A DNA stretch of 64,000 nt from Adineta ricciae (lineage: Eukaryota; Rotifera; Eurotatoria; Adinetida; Adinetidae). This document shows positions 10,907-21,189 of this stretch, piece by piece (the stretch's first letter is position 1; each line of letters opens with the position of its first letter). Position numbers and translations under genes: made by a program. The stretch spans positions 48,753 to 112,752 of the forward strand of contig CAJNOJ010000314.1 in assembly GCA_905250025.1 (NCBI GenBank). Direction: 5' to 3'. The notes under the pieces are model-generated. The model saw only the letters and a program-made list of their open reading frames with translations. It searched no databases and was not told where the DNA came from.

Positions 10907-11598
10907 GAGTGAAGGCGTTATTTTGGGTGTGCATATTAATGAGCTAAGTATATCATACTATTTGAATGATAACTGTGTTTCATATGAAAGTATATACATA
11001 AATTATACAACATATAAACAAATAGTGTTGATATGATTAGAAAACCGAGAGAAAAGTCGGAAAGATCGTCTAATCTATCTTGCTTTTCGATTTCACTTAC
11101 AACAAACCGAACTTCTATCTATACGTCGTCCTAATTCTACAAGAGTGAACTTCAACATGCATAATACGGATGAGCGACACATAAGGAGGAAAAGCTGTGA
11201 TGGTAAAAAATTTACAGCATAATATTTTGACATTACGAAATTGTCAGACTTGATTGGAAGCAAATCCTATGTAAAGAGTTTTAATTATTGTTATATTTAT
11301 TTATTCAAACTCGAGCAAATGATGCATTCTGTTAAACTTTTAAATCAGAAAACGATGGTAAATTACATGGTTTAACTTTCGAATGCTTTTGAACTCGCTG
11401 TGATTTATCATCTGTAATACACAAACATAGAATAGCGGGAAAAGTTCATATTGATTTGACTGCAAGAAGCTGTATGTTTGATTGAACTTTTGCGCAATCG
11501 ATGGTTAAAACAGTATCGATGAGACATTTTTTTCTGAGAATACATATTTTGTTTATTGAAAATGATCACATATTATACAGATGAAAGAATTTAGTCTA
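10907..11598. other. Convergent 3' region
   Basis: Gene-free stretch between the 3' ends of the membrane-protein and P450-fusion genes. It is AT-rich. The second block carries about 300 extra bases here (about 26200-26500). No gene seen. Confidence 0.5.
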
Positions 11599-14500
11599 TC
11601 ATGTGAAAACATCAACACTGTATCGATCCTGAGAAATTTCTTCTAAAATCTTTGATGCTTCCTCTTCATCGCATTGTTTAACATCTTGAATGATCTTAAT
11701 AAAACACGTTTTCACGGATGCGCCGACTTTCCTTGCACTTCCACATGTATAAAAACGTGCACCATTACAATATAAATTCTTAATCTCATCCCGATCTTCC
11801 CATAATAAATCCTGTACATATCTTTTCTCACTGGTCGCTTGTCGAGAAAAAACAATTCGTAGTTTAACAGCGCCAAGCTTTGACCATTGATCGAGTTCAT
11901 CAAAATATAAGTTATCATCTTGCGATCGACATCCATAATAAAGAACTGTTGGTCCAACTTTTCTGCCACATACTAATTGTGCTGCTCGCTCCTGAATAAA
12001 ACCGCGAAATGGTGCAATGCCAGTTCCAGCTGCAATCAACACCATGGGTATTTTCGTATCTTCTGGCGGATGAAATCGAGCATTACTCGTTCGAACGGCA
12101 CAACTGATTCGATCACCTTCTTTCAAATTCCCTAAATAATTCGATGCTACACCAATATGCTGTCCTACTCCACTCAATGCAGGAGTGTTCAGTATATCAA
12201 TTGTCAAAGTAACAACTTCAGCATTCCACAATGGCGTTGAAGAGATGCTGTATTGTCGAACACGAAGTGATGGTAGCATGCGAAGGTATTGTGCGAATGA
12301 AAGTTCACATGATGGATATAATTCAAGTACATCCAATATACTTGCACGTTTGTTTAAAACTTCGGTTTCATATAAATTTTCACCCAAACGAAGAAGTTGT
12401 TCTTGTTCTTTTTCATTTTTACATAATATTGCTAGAATTTCGACTTGTTTTTTACTAATTGGTTGTGATAATTCTACATAACCACTGAGAATATCAAAAA
12501 CACTGATTGGATTGTTAGTTGGAAAGAAAGTACTTGTCGAGGATAGAATTCTGATTTGCGTATCTGTAGCTAAATTAAAGCGTTTGAGAACACGATAAAC
12601 AATTTCAATTGGATTGGATGGTAATATTGCAAGATAATCCCCAGTATGATAAGTTTGTCCTTTCGGAAGTTTAATTTCCAAATGTCGTATTGTCGGTACA
12701 ATCTCATTTGCTTGAACGAGAATTTTGTTTTCAAGAACAAAACCGATATCCATTGTTATCTGCCCGAAATTTCTTTTCGAATTAACAACTTCAATTGAAA
12801 GTTTCTCTTCGCTAATAACGTTTTCTTCACCCGTGCCTTTTCGTAACATTTGAAACAGATTTTCTTTCCAACTTTCAAACGCACCATAGAAATCTCCTCC
12901 AGCATCACCTTCACCAAGTTCAATAATTCGCTGACCTCCGGCATTTTCCAATAATTGATCAATATAAAGTGGTATTTTTTGATAAGTTTTTACCCAGTCA
13001 TGATGGCCAGCACCAAATATACCATAGTTTACACCTTCTAGTTTCGGTTTTGATTCTAGATAAGCAACGAATTGTTTTGCATTTTCGCATGGTTTACCTT
13101 CATACGATGCTGTAATGATGATAACAGGTTGGTCAAGAGGAAGAGAACCCACAGCAGAATCAAGAGTAGATACAGTAGCATTATAACCATATAAGGGCGC
13201 TTCGGATGCTAATGTTTCTGCAAATGATTGACATGAGCCAGAATTACTTCCAAAAAGAATGGCCATTGGTCGAAGATTTCTCGTGTCGTTCGATTTAGCT
13301 TTTTCGAACGTGTTTTCCAATTGTTTAACATCTTTTCTCAACGAAATATCAATTTGTTGTCGCGATCGAACCCGTATTTTGAAACCTTCTGGTTTAATAG
13401 TTAACGTTTGTTTAATGCGAAGATTATACGATGGATCGACAAATTCAAGGTTGAAATGTTTCAAAATAAGCGCAATTGTTAGAAGACTTTCTTGCCACGC
13501 GAAAGGTCGACCGATACAACCACGTTGACCATTGCCGAATGGTTTCCAGGCGTTCGCTGGAAGATTTTCATATCCACCGTTTAGCATACGTTCAGGAATG
13601 AACTCTTCGGGTTGATCCCAAATTTTTGGATCACGATGTAATTTATGTAAAAGGACGATGATGGAATCATCTTTTCGAATTTCATATCCACCAGGTAAGA
13701 CAACACGATCCTCTTTCGATTGTAGAATAAATCCTGGTGCCGTTGGTTGCAAACGAAGTGTTTCTTTTAAGACAGCATCGATATACTTTAATTTGTTTAA
13801 CGTGTCGATTTTTATTTCATCGTATTGATCAACTTCTGCTTGTGCTTTTTGTAATGTGTGCGGATTTTTCAGTAAATAGTACAAAGCGAACGAAAGTAGA
13901 CCGGATGTTGTTTCATGGCCAGCTACTAAAAATGTCAACATTTGGTAACGAATATTTTCATCAGATAATTGATAACCACTATCGGGATCTTTGCCGTGAA
14001 TCATACGATTGAGTAAATCTTTAACATCGTTGGGATTTTCTCGTCTTTCTTTCACAATTTCATCGCATAGATTATGAAGATGAGCTATTTCATTATAATA
14101 CCACCGTGTTGTTGTTACCATCAAAGTATTTTGTAAAGAAAGTCGTTGAGAACGTCGGCCACTTTCCATAAGTACATTGATCATTGCTTCGACAAATCGA
14201 TGCATTTTACTATGATAAAAGCTATTGAACCGATAATTGAAACTACACAAAGCAATTGTATCTAATGTCAATCGTGTAAGATTGTCACAAACGTCAATTT
14301 CTTCTCCATGGAATCGCTCCCATCGAAGGATCAGTTGAGATGCGATGTCCATCATACTAGGAAACATATCTCGAATTGCTTGTGGCCCAAAAGCGGGCAT
14401 TAGGATTTTATGAGCAAGTTTCCAATTCGGTTCCGATGTATGAGCTGTGAAAAGACCATCACCGCCTGCGTTTCGTAGTTCTGATATAGCTGCCGCCACT

Positions 14501-14709
14501 TTTTTATCAAATTTCGATTCGTCACATACGAAATTGATAAGCTCATGGCTGGATACAACTATAACGTTATCTTTAAAAAAAGTCAATCGAAAAATTTCAC
14601 CATATAGCTCTTGAAGTCTTTGCAATGATTCTACAAAGAAATCTGGATCAACATCTTTGACATTGCCGATTAAAAATGTTTCTTGAGGTTGTGGAATTGG
14701 TTTACTCAT
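11599..14709 (-). CDS. Self-sufficient cytochrome P450 / NADPH-P450 reductase fusion (CYP102/CYP505 type)
   Basis: One uninterrupted frame of 1036 residues, close to the 1049 of bacterial P450 BM3. The P450 half has the I-helix oxygen-activation motif AGHETT near 263-268, the K-helix ExxR in ETLR, and the haem-binding loop FGNGQRGCIGR with the ligand Cys near 398. The reductase half starts near 482 with the flavodoxin-like FMN loop (FGSNSGSCQSFAETLA), followed by the FAD motif RQYSIS, the NADPH motif AAGTGIAPFRGF and a C-terminus ending in an aromatic-containing YSVDVFT. Enzymes of this type hydroxylate or epoxidise fatty acids and similar substrates with NADPH. Animals normally use separate P450 and reductase genes, so a bacterial or fungal origin is likely. 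There is no N-terminal membrane anchor, so it is probably soluble. Confidence 0.92.
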   Translation of the reverse strand: MSKPIPQPQETFLIGNVKDVDPDFFVESLQRLQELYGEIFRLTFFKDNVIVVSSHELINFVCDESKFDKKVAAAISELRNAGGDGLFTAHTSEPNWKLAHKILMPAFGPQAIRDMFPSMMDIASQLILRWERFHGEEIDVCDNLTRLTLDTIALCSFNYRFNSFYHSKMHRFVEAMINVLMESGRRSQRLSLQNTLMVTTTRWYYNEIAHLHNLCDEIVKERRENPNDVKDLLNRMIHGKDPDSGYQLSDENIRYQMLTFLVAGHETTSGLLSFALYYLLKNPHTLQKAQAEVDQYDEIKIDTLNKLKYIDAVLKETLRLQPTAPGFILQSKEDRVVLPGGYEIRKDDSIIVLLHKLHRDPKIWDQPEEFIPERMLNGGYENLPANAWKPFGNGQRGCIGRPFAWQESLLTIALILKHFNLEFVDPSYNLRIKQTLTIKPEGFKIRVRSRQQIDISLRKDVKQLENTFEKAKSNDTRNLRPMAILFGSNSGSCQSFAETLASEAPLYGYNATVSTLDSAVGSLPLDQPVIIITASYEGKPCENAKQFVAYLESKPKLEGVNYGIFGAGHHDWVKTYQKIPLYIDQLLENAGGQRIIELGEGDAGGDFYGAFESWKENLFQMLRKGTGEENVISEEKLSIEVVNSKRNFGQITMDIGFVLENKILVQANEIVPTIRHLEIKLPKGQTYHTGDYLAILPSNPIEIVYRVLKRFNLATDTQIRILSSTSTFFPTNNPISVFDILSGYVELSQPISKKQVEILAILCKNEKEQEQLLRLGENLYETEVLNKRASILDVLELYPSCELSFAQYLRMLPSLRVRQYSISSTPLWNAEVVTLTIDILNTPALSGVGQHIGVASNYLGNLKEGDRISCAVRTSNARFHPPEDTKIPMVLIAAGTGIAPFRGFIQERAAQLVCGRKVGPTVLYYGCRSQDDNLYFDELDQWSKLGAVKLRIVFSRQATSEKRYVQDLLWEDRDEIKNLYCNGARFYTCGSARKVGASVKTCFIKIIQDVKQCDEEEASKILEEISQDRYSVDVFT

Positions 14710-14804
14710 AACGGTCCGTTTAACGTGAGTAATCCTTCAAGAAAGATATGTTTTAAACGAGATGCACCTGAATCGTCGTTGACAGAAGAAAAAACCTTGT
14801 TGAA
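14656..14804. repeat. Contig-end overlap, identical to 33175-33323
   Basis: These 149 bases (P450 N-terminus and leader) end at a single N (14805) and recur without a visible change right after the N at 33174. The third copy (28874-29022) differs by one base I can see. This is the pattern of an unmerged overlap between contigs of one haplotype. Confidence 0.8.
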
Positions 14805-14805
14805 N

Positions 14806-15594
14806 TTAACGCAAGATCTTCGTCCTTCGAGATATCCTCATTTTATGGAGAACAAATTCAAAGAAAGTTATCATGCGACAAGTATATTTGGTCAATTATA
14901 CGACGATGTTAAACAATTCGAAGAACGTCTACATTCAAGTCAAGAAACCAACGACACGAATCTGTTGAATTTTCCTTATCAAACATTAATTGTTCGCGGA
15001 TCAGATGCTTATATGGAATCAGCGTTGACAACAAAGAATGAATATGATTTCGAGCTGAGACAAGTTATGCGACAATATGGAATTCACAGTGAAGCGGAAC
15101 TTGTCTCTGGATACATTCTTAAATTTACTTCGAAACCATACGCGAAACAATCGAAATTATTCGATCTAAGAAATGAGATCAGCTATGCGGTACATGTCAT
15201 ACAAGATAAGTAAGTAACTCATTTATTCGACGACAGTTTTCACTCTTGTGTTAGATATTTACGCATCTTTTATGAGGAACTTTACCGTCAAGAAGAAGTC
15301 GATGACGATTTTCAATGGTCAGATGTAACGAAAAAGTTAACTTGGCAAAAGCAATTTACCTTATTTGAGTTTTATGCTCGAAATGAAATAACAAAGAATA
15401 GTGAAATCATGAAGAAAGCATCGGCATGGTTTCGTGTTACATATAAATGGCTAATCGGAGAAAATCGATCGAATAAAAACTCACAGCGAAAGCGTCGAAA
15501 ACAAGAAGAAAACAATGAACAACAACGTTTCCTTAGTTTTGCTTGGATTGTTTACCCAGTGCTCATGGTAATGTACGATAAACGCGAACAATAA
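14806..15594 (+). CDS. C-terminal fragment of a eukaryotic RNA-dependent RNA polymerase (two exons)
   Basis: An open frame begins directly at the N (14805), so the 5' part of the gene is missing. Exons are 14806-15209 and 15255-15594; the intron is 45 nt (GTAAGT...TTAG), phase 2. The protein part, about 247 residues, has the C-terminal features of QDE-1/EGO-1-type cellular RdRPs as I recall them: GIHSEAELVSGYILKF, then KKASAWFRVTYKW, and LSFAWIVYPVLMVM near the stop. These enzymes make double-stranded RNA for small-RNA silencing, and bdelloids are known to have many. The catalytic DxDGD region would be upstream and is not in the window. This is a piece of a gene that does not belong beside the P450 in the other copies. 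Confidence 0.7.
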
Positions 15595-16103
15595 ACCGAT
15601 ATACAATTCATTTTATAATCACGAATAAATCTGAGTGAATTTTTTCGTTTGTTTTCCCAAGGGTGAGGGTGTGAACTTAATCGAATTTTGATCTCGTCCA
15701 TTAATACGATACACCAGATCGTTCGATAAAATTCTAGCTGCAATATATCGCAAGAAAATATGCCCATCGTTTCAATTCTATTCTTGAAGCTGTAGGACAA
15801 ATCTAATGACATCCTTTTAGCAGAGGATTCCAGACAGAAAATTCGAAAGAGGTGTGTGTGCTGAGGCACAAATATATTCACACCTTTACCTTCGAATTTG
15901 GCGTTTGTCGTTCCTCTTTTTTCAGTTCTGTTATGCTGTTTAGAAAAAACAACAACTTCACGTGGTAAACGCATAGGTAAAGCAGTGAAAGTTTCAATGT
16001 TGTTTCGAAAGAATCGCTCCAGTTATCAAGAATCAATCTATTCATCATCTTTCTTTTAGATATTTTTCCTTGTGCAAATAGCTGCGTCAAGTAAAATTGA
16101 ACT
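15595..16103. other. Junction zone before block I copy 2
   Basis: Contains a short telomere-like stretch (AAGGGTGAGGGTGTG, about 15658-15673) after the RdRP stop. From about 15830 it matches 1355 onward, so the second large block starts here. No gene seen. Confidence 0.5.
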
Positions 16104-17060
16104 ATGCAAGTCAAATATGTTGATATTCAGGCTACTAGTCCATTAAATACGTGTAACGTTATGTCAGTAGCACCGATCCGAGAACTCAATGATGAAATTA
16201 TCTTATGGCGTCCTTTCTTCAAAAGTCTTTCGCAATCTGTTTTAGACTATCTCATCGCACAAAAATATAGAGTAGAGGATGATTTTACGTTTCCTTACAC
16301 GCCTCAAACTCCCGCGTCCGATCGATTCAATAATTTATTGATCTTATACCACGAATCTTTTGATTATCAGCATCATCATGATGAGAAAACGATGGGATTA
16401 GCCAATATTATCCCTATTCCAAATAAACACAAAGGTGAAATGGGTGAGATTACTCTCATTCGAATGCAAACCGATCGTTCAATCACGAACTTTCTCGAAC
16501 GAGATGCCATTGAATATTTACTACCATTGATAAGAGCAGCAATGGTCTCTCATCCAACATGGTTCGTTAAACTATCTGCACAGTCAAGTAAACATGATTT
16601 CAATGTCAAAAGCGTTCAAACGGCTGAAGATGTTCTAAATGTAATTACAAATAGTCCGACTCTGTACAAAGTCGAGTGGCAACATCGAAATAAACCTACT
16701 TACATCATCCTCAAACCATGGAATTCATTGATCACTAAACAGAATGAATTTCGTTTATTCATATGGTTAAATCAAGTCACAGCGGCTACGCAACAACATT
16801 GGTATGCAGAATTAGATCATTCACAAGAATATATTGATACAGTTGTAAATACTATTAACAACTATGCACATTCACCTAAACTTCCATCAATTTGTGTTCT
16901 TGACGTTGTTATACTAGAAGATGGGACAATGATTATTATTGAACTCAATCCATGGATCTGCTCGGGTGGTGGTCTATTCGACTATGCAGTGGACTATAAA
17001 GTACTATATGGTCTTGAAGACGATGCAGAATTGAGACTTGCCAAAACCACAACAGCATAA
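16104..17060 (+). CDS. D123/CDC123-like ATP-grasp protein, copy 2
   Basis: 318 residues, the same length and start as the gene at 1624. Most differences fall in the first 70 residues; the core from FVKLSAQSS to ELNPW is almost unchanged, and the putative ATP/Mg-binding residues near the C-terminus are kept. Stronger conservation of the core than of the N-terminus suggests that the protein is under selection in both copies. The order of neighbours (GNAT, EFE-like) is the same as in copy 1. Confidence 0.65.
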   Translation: MQVKYVDIQATSPLNTCNVMSVAPIRELNDEIILWRPFFKSLSQSVLDYLIAQKYRVEDDFTFPYTPQTPASDRFNNLLILYHESFDYQHHHDEKTMGLANIIPIPNKHKGEMGEITLIRMQTDRSITNFLERDAIEYLLPLIRAAMVSHPTWFVKLSAQSSKHDFNVKSVQTAEDVLNVITNSPTLYKVEWQHRNKPTYIILKPWNSLITKQNEFRLFIWLNQVTAATQQHWYAELDHSQEYIDTVVNTINNYAHSPKLPSICVLDVVILEDGTMIIIELNPWICSGGGLFDYAVDYKVLYGLEDDAELRLAKTTTA

Positions 17061-17492
17061 GTTTTCTTATGAAGCTCATTTGATAAAAGAAACTTAATAA
17101 ACAGGAACAAAACTCAGATATTTATTTTTCGAGGACATGGTTGTGTATGTAATCATCAGTAGAAGGAGCTCACATATATCGTCGCCTAGGCGAAAGATAA
17201 ACATCTGATATTTCTATTATCTCGCGAATAGTACATCCGCTTGTATATGAAATATCAGCTGACTAAATCATCCGGTCATGTTTAAGATGATATCCTGTCT
17301 AGCGAGTTTATCTCAAAGACGTATCGTTTATTAAAATGGAGATGAAAGACAAAGTGCTCATGTCGATATGGAATTTAATCAATTCTTCTACTTGTAAGTT
17401 ATTAGAAACTATTTTTTATTATTTTTACATCATGTACATGAACAAAATGAAATCGAATGTATACAAAGGCAGATGTCCGTTTATTTCGTATA
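17061..17492. other. Shared 3' region of convergent genes, copy 2
   Basis: Matches 2581-2958 with a short insertion near 17330-17380. No coding signal seen. Confidence 0.45.
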
Positions 17493-18511
17493 TCAAACAG
17501 AACCAGTGGTGTGAATCATCCAAACGGCGGGATCAAAGTAAATTCCTAAGTTGTGTTCGTGTTGTATGGTAACTGATGTAAGAGCACCGCTAACTATATA
17601 CCTTCCACTGTCAGGGAATTCCATTTTAGTCCATTCCTGCCACTGGGATACCGTTCCTTTGACGAGAACGGCACGTGGAGAAACGCCTATTAGCTTTGCA
17701 CCTGCTCGGAAATGTACGCGCATCCAAGGATCAAATGGTTCTCCATTGTCATTTGTCCAGTATGCATATGTTTCAATAGGAATCAACGGGTAATTCATCT
17801 TGAGAATCGGACGGACGTTGACGGCGAACGAATGGAAACCATGTTGTCGACTTATGTTGAGTATTGTTTTAAGAATAAGAGCACTAATACCCTTCTTCTG
17901 CATTTGAGGGTTCACCATAATTGCAAAAGCAGACAGAGCTGTAGGTCTTTTTCCAGCAGCTAGATCATCTAGTCCTAGCTGAGTAGCAGCTTCCCAGCCG
18001 GAAGGTAATGTGTTGATATTGCCGTCCCAATGTATTGGTACTGTTAGTCCAACACCTATAAGTTTATCTCCATTGTTATCTACGATTACTACTTGATATT
18101 CGTTCCATTCCTTGAACAAAACGTCCCATGCATTGTTCGTAACGATGTCTTGCGCTAGAAACTTTGGCCATGAAATCATGTTAAGTTCTTCAATAGATGT
18201 ACGGAGATCGTGTCGATCCTTTAAAGTATGAATTGTGTATCCGAATTTATCATCCTAAAAGATAAAACAAACAAATCCTGCTGCTTTCAACTTTTGACAA
18301 GTATCCTTTGTCTCACATCTAGCTTAGAAACATAAAACAAAACTTTCATTCATCTATCTTCTGCGAGAAATCTTTGCGCCTACGATACAAGTGCTGTCGG
18401 GCTTTGAGTTGAATATGGTTTCAATAATCAATGATCATTCGAAAACGATTGCAGCAGAACAAGAAAAGCATTTCGTCTTACCCTCGTCGCCTCGACTTGC
18501 TTGTTTGCCAT
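17493..18511 (-). CDS. Bacterial-type GNAT-family acyltransferase, copy 2 (two exons)
   Basis: Exon 1 is 18511-18482 (MANKQVEATR), the intron 18481-18255, exon 2 18254-17493; 263 residues. Reading frame and splice sites match copy 1, but the intron is 227 nt instead of 102 because of an extra stretch of about 125 bases. Without the small first exon one would wrongly start at an internal Met (18179) that copy 1 lacks. The GNAT core and the C-terminal YPLIPIETY, PFDPWMRVH and GTVSQW motifs are retained. It faces the EFE-like gene across about 1.3 kb. Confidence 0.65.
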
Positions 18512-19787
18512 TGTTGTTGTCTCGTGTGTCTAAAACAAAAAAGCAATTATATTTCGATTTCCATTCCCCACGAGTTCGTCCAAGCGTAATGGTATCACAC
18601 TTTATCTTCTCAACAGAATTTGATTGTTTTTCTTAATGTTTTCAAGGGTAACTAAGTATTCTGTAAAAAGTTACATCGACCCATCGAAGCAGGAGCATAA
18701 AACTTGACCCGAAAGTTGAAAACTGTATACAAGGACATAACACGATTTTTTTAATTAAATGGACAAGCCAAATGAACCAGTAACTGTATGATATTCATAG
18801 AACCATCTTTCACAACTTGAAATATAAATCCATGATCTTTCGAAAAATAATGCGCATATTCGAGTTCAGTTCATGGAATTGTATCCAATTAAATAGAGAA
18901 TTCACGAAAAAGACGCTCCAGTTGCGTAGATTTATTATCTTACCGTAGTTGTATATAGAAAACAAGAACAATGCGTTCTCTATCACGTATCAACCGTCTT
19001 TCTTATATAGCGGATAGCCATCATTACATATGCACTGAATGGTCGTATGAGATTATATACGAAGGACAATGATGGCGTGTTCTCTTTCACGTGACCGCCG
19101 TCTCTTCTATATAGAGCGTAACTGGGTATCTGCACTGACTGACCTTATACGATTATAAATGAAGGACAAGGATGATACGCCTTCTTTCATTCGCCTACAT
19201 TCTCTCTATATGAAGTATAATCATAATAGACGTTTGTTTAAAGTAGCTAAATCAGGTAAGTTGCGTTACTTATTGAACTAAAATATCAAATCAAATGATG
19301 TGCTTTGAAAGTTGATGGTATAGAATATTCTCACTGCTAATGGAATCTATTTCAATTTTTACTTATGCGACTCTTCTTCATTAACACTCTGTTTTTGTCA
19401 TACCGAGTCTCCCAGACACACGTGTAGGTACCTCTGTTTTATACTTTCGTGGTATTTCTTCTTAATAGTTTGAGATTCATTGATATCGTCTTTGTTGATT
19501 TTTGTTGATAGAAATCGATTGAAATTTCGTATACTCCACGGAAAGAAAACAAGTAAGAATAAAAGTTGGATACACAAACTGAAACTCATTTTGTGAAGTT
19601 CTGAGAATTTGTCAGTGTAATTTACTTTTTGTGCATAAAAATTATAAGTGTTATTCGTCGGTCAGACTTTCTGCTGTGCGAAAGAAAAAGGCTCTCGTTC
19701 GAATGTCCAAGACGCAAAGAACACATCTTATTCCATGATGTTACACAGTTCTGAATCAGTGTACTTTTTTAATTTTAGATTAAGAAA
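18512..19787. promoter_or_regulatory. Divergent upstream region, copy 2, with full-length 104-bp tandem repeat
   Basis: Two units, starting at 18976 and 19080, each carry TTCTCT, a CACGT core, CCGTCT and TATATAG, then GCACTGA and an ATTATA-AAGGACAA tail. This is the fuller version of the repeat at 4270-4450. A segment near 19390-19470 is absent from the first block. The position between divergent genes and the conservation of the TATA-like elements support a promoter role. Confidence 0.45.
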
Positions 19788-21189
19788 ATGGCTGGTGATT
19801 CGAATATTGCACCAGTTTCAACTGTTACTCCACGTGCAGCTGATTGGTCTAATAGACTGAATCGTATCGCAAATCTGAAAACATTTCATATCCCGCCAGT
19901 GGTTGTTGGCAATGCAGCAGATATTAAGCTGGGTAAAAGTATGGTATTAGAGTGGCAGACAGAAGGAATGTTTCAAGTCGCATGTACTCCCGACGTATAT
20001 ACATCTTCACAGTTGGCATTTGAAGCTTCCCGTGAATTCTTTGCACGTCCGACGTCCGAAAAGTTGTCATATGTGTCGGATCTCACCTTTGCAGGATATA
20101 TCGCTAGTGGAGAAGAATTAACAGCAGGTGAGGCTGACTCCAGCGAAATCTTTACTCTCGTTAAAGATTTGCCGCTGACCGATAAACGCGTGCAAGATGG
20201 ATGGCCAGGACATGGACCTGTCCCATGGCCTAGTTCTACCTTCAAGGAAGCTCTTCAGAAATATCTACGAGAGCTTGGCTCTATTGGTGACCGCCTGTTA
20301 CAACTCATTTCATTGGGATTGGGTCTTCAAAATCTTAATGCTCTTAAATCAATAGCTAACGATGGTTGGCATCATGCACGTGTTCTTCGATACCCTCCTA
20401 CTTCCTCTCAGTCGTCGCGTGGAACTGGTTCACATACCGATTATGGTTTTCTCGTCATTATTACCCAGGACGACGCTGGCGGATTGTCTATTCGACCACC
20501 TATCAATGGAGAGATTCGTAATCGTAATTGGCTACCCTCAGAATCCAGTGCTGGAATGTATGAAGATTCTGAAGAATGGAACTATGTCAAACCAGTCCGT
20601 TCTACTCTAGTGGTGTTTCCAGGTGACATGTTTCAATTACTCCCCCATACTACTCTACTCTCTACCCCTCACAAAGTACACCTTACTCAAAAAGAGAGAT
20701 ATAGTCTGGCATACTTTCACGAACCGAATTTCCAGCAAATTATTAAGCCGTTCAACAATGCAGATAGCATGGATTTCGTGCACTATGGAGAAGTAAGTAG
20801 TGAATGAAATAGTATATAGTTTTCTTTACTGAAGAGGGTATATAAGGAGGAAACGTGTGCGCGGTTTGATTGTAGTAGATTGAAAGTCAGCGTGAGTCTT
20901 TTCAACCAAGAGGAAAATCATGTAAACAATCATCTGTGCATGGAGAAATGCACCGATGAGAACGACTTCAGTGCAAAAATCTTCTTTTCTTTGCTATTAT
21001 TTTCATCTATTTAAATACTGACTCGTTTTTGTCGATTTTTAGCACGTCACAAATATGTTCCTTCGTGGTTATCCTGAACGCATTACGAGCAAACGTATCA
21101 ACCATGAGAATCGCATGGATACACTTGTTAAATTGAAGACAAAGTCTATATCAAACTTCGCACGAATGCACAACGTACGAAATCGTTAG
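19788..21189 (+). CDS. Ethylene-forming-enzyme-like 2-oxoglutarate/Fe(II) oxygenase, copy 2 (two exons)
   Basis: Exon 1 is 19788-20792, the intron 20793-21042 (GTAAGT...TTTTTAG), exon 2 21043-21189; 383 residues. All metal ligands (H216, D218, H295), the 2-oxoglutarate arginines (R198, R304) and the exon-2 Arg/Tyr pair (R343, Y345) are kept. The intron is about 135 bases shorter than in copy 1, while both exons have exactly the same length, which strongly supports the two-exon model. Most substitutions are at the N-terminus and in the loop before the distal His (LLPHTTLL here, LLTDGALL in copy 1). Confidence 0.85.

Noticed and set aside
12185..14012. Plus-strand frames inside the P450 gene
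   Set aside because: Shadows of the minus-strand P450-reductase frame, which carries all family motifs.
15650..15740. Further hammerhead near the telomere-like stretch at 15660
   Set aside because: GACGAGAUC and a distant GAUU are present, but neither the CUGANGA core nor a GAAA at the right place can be found.
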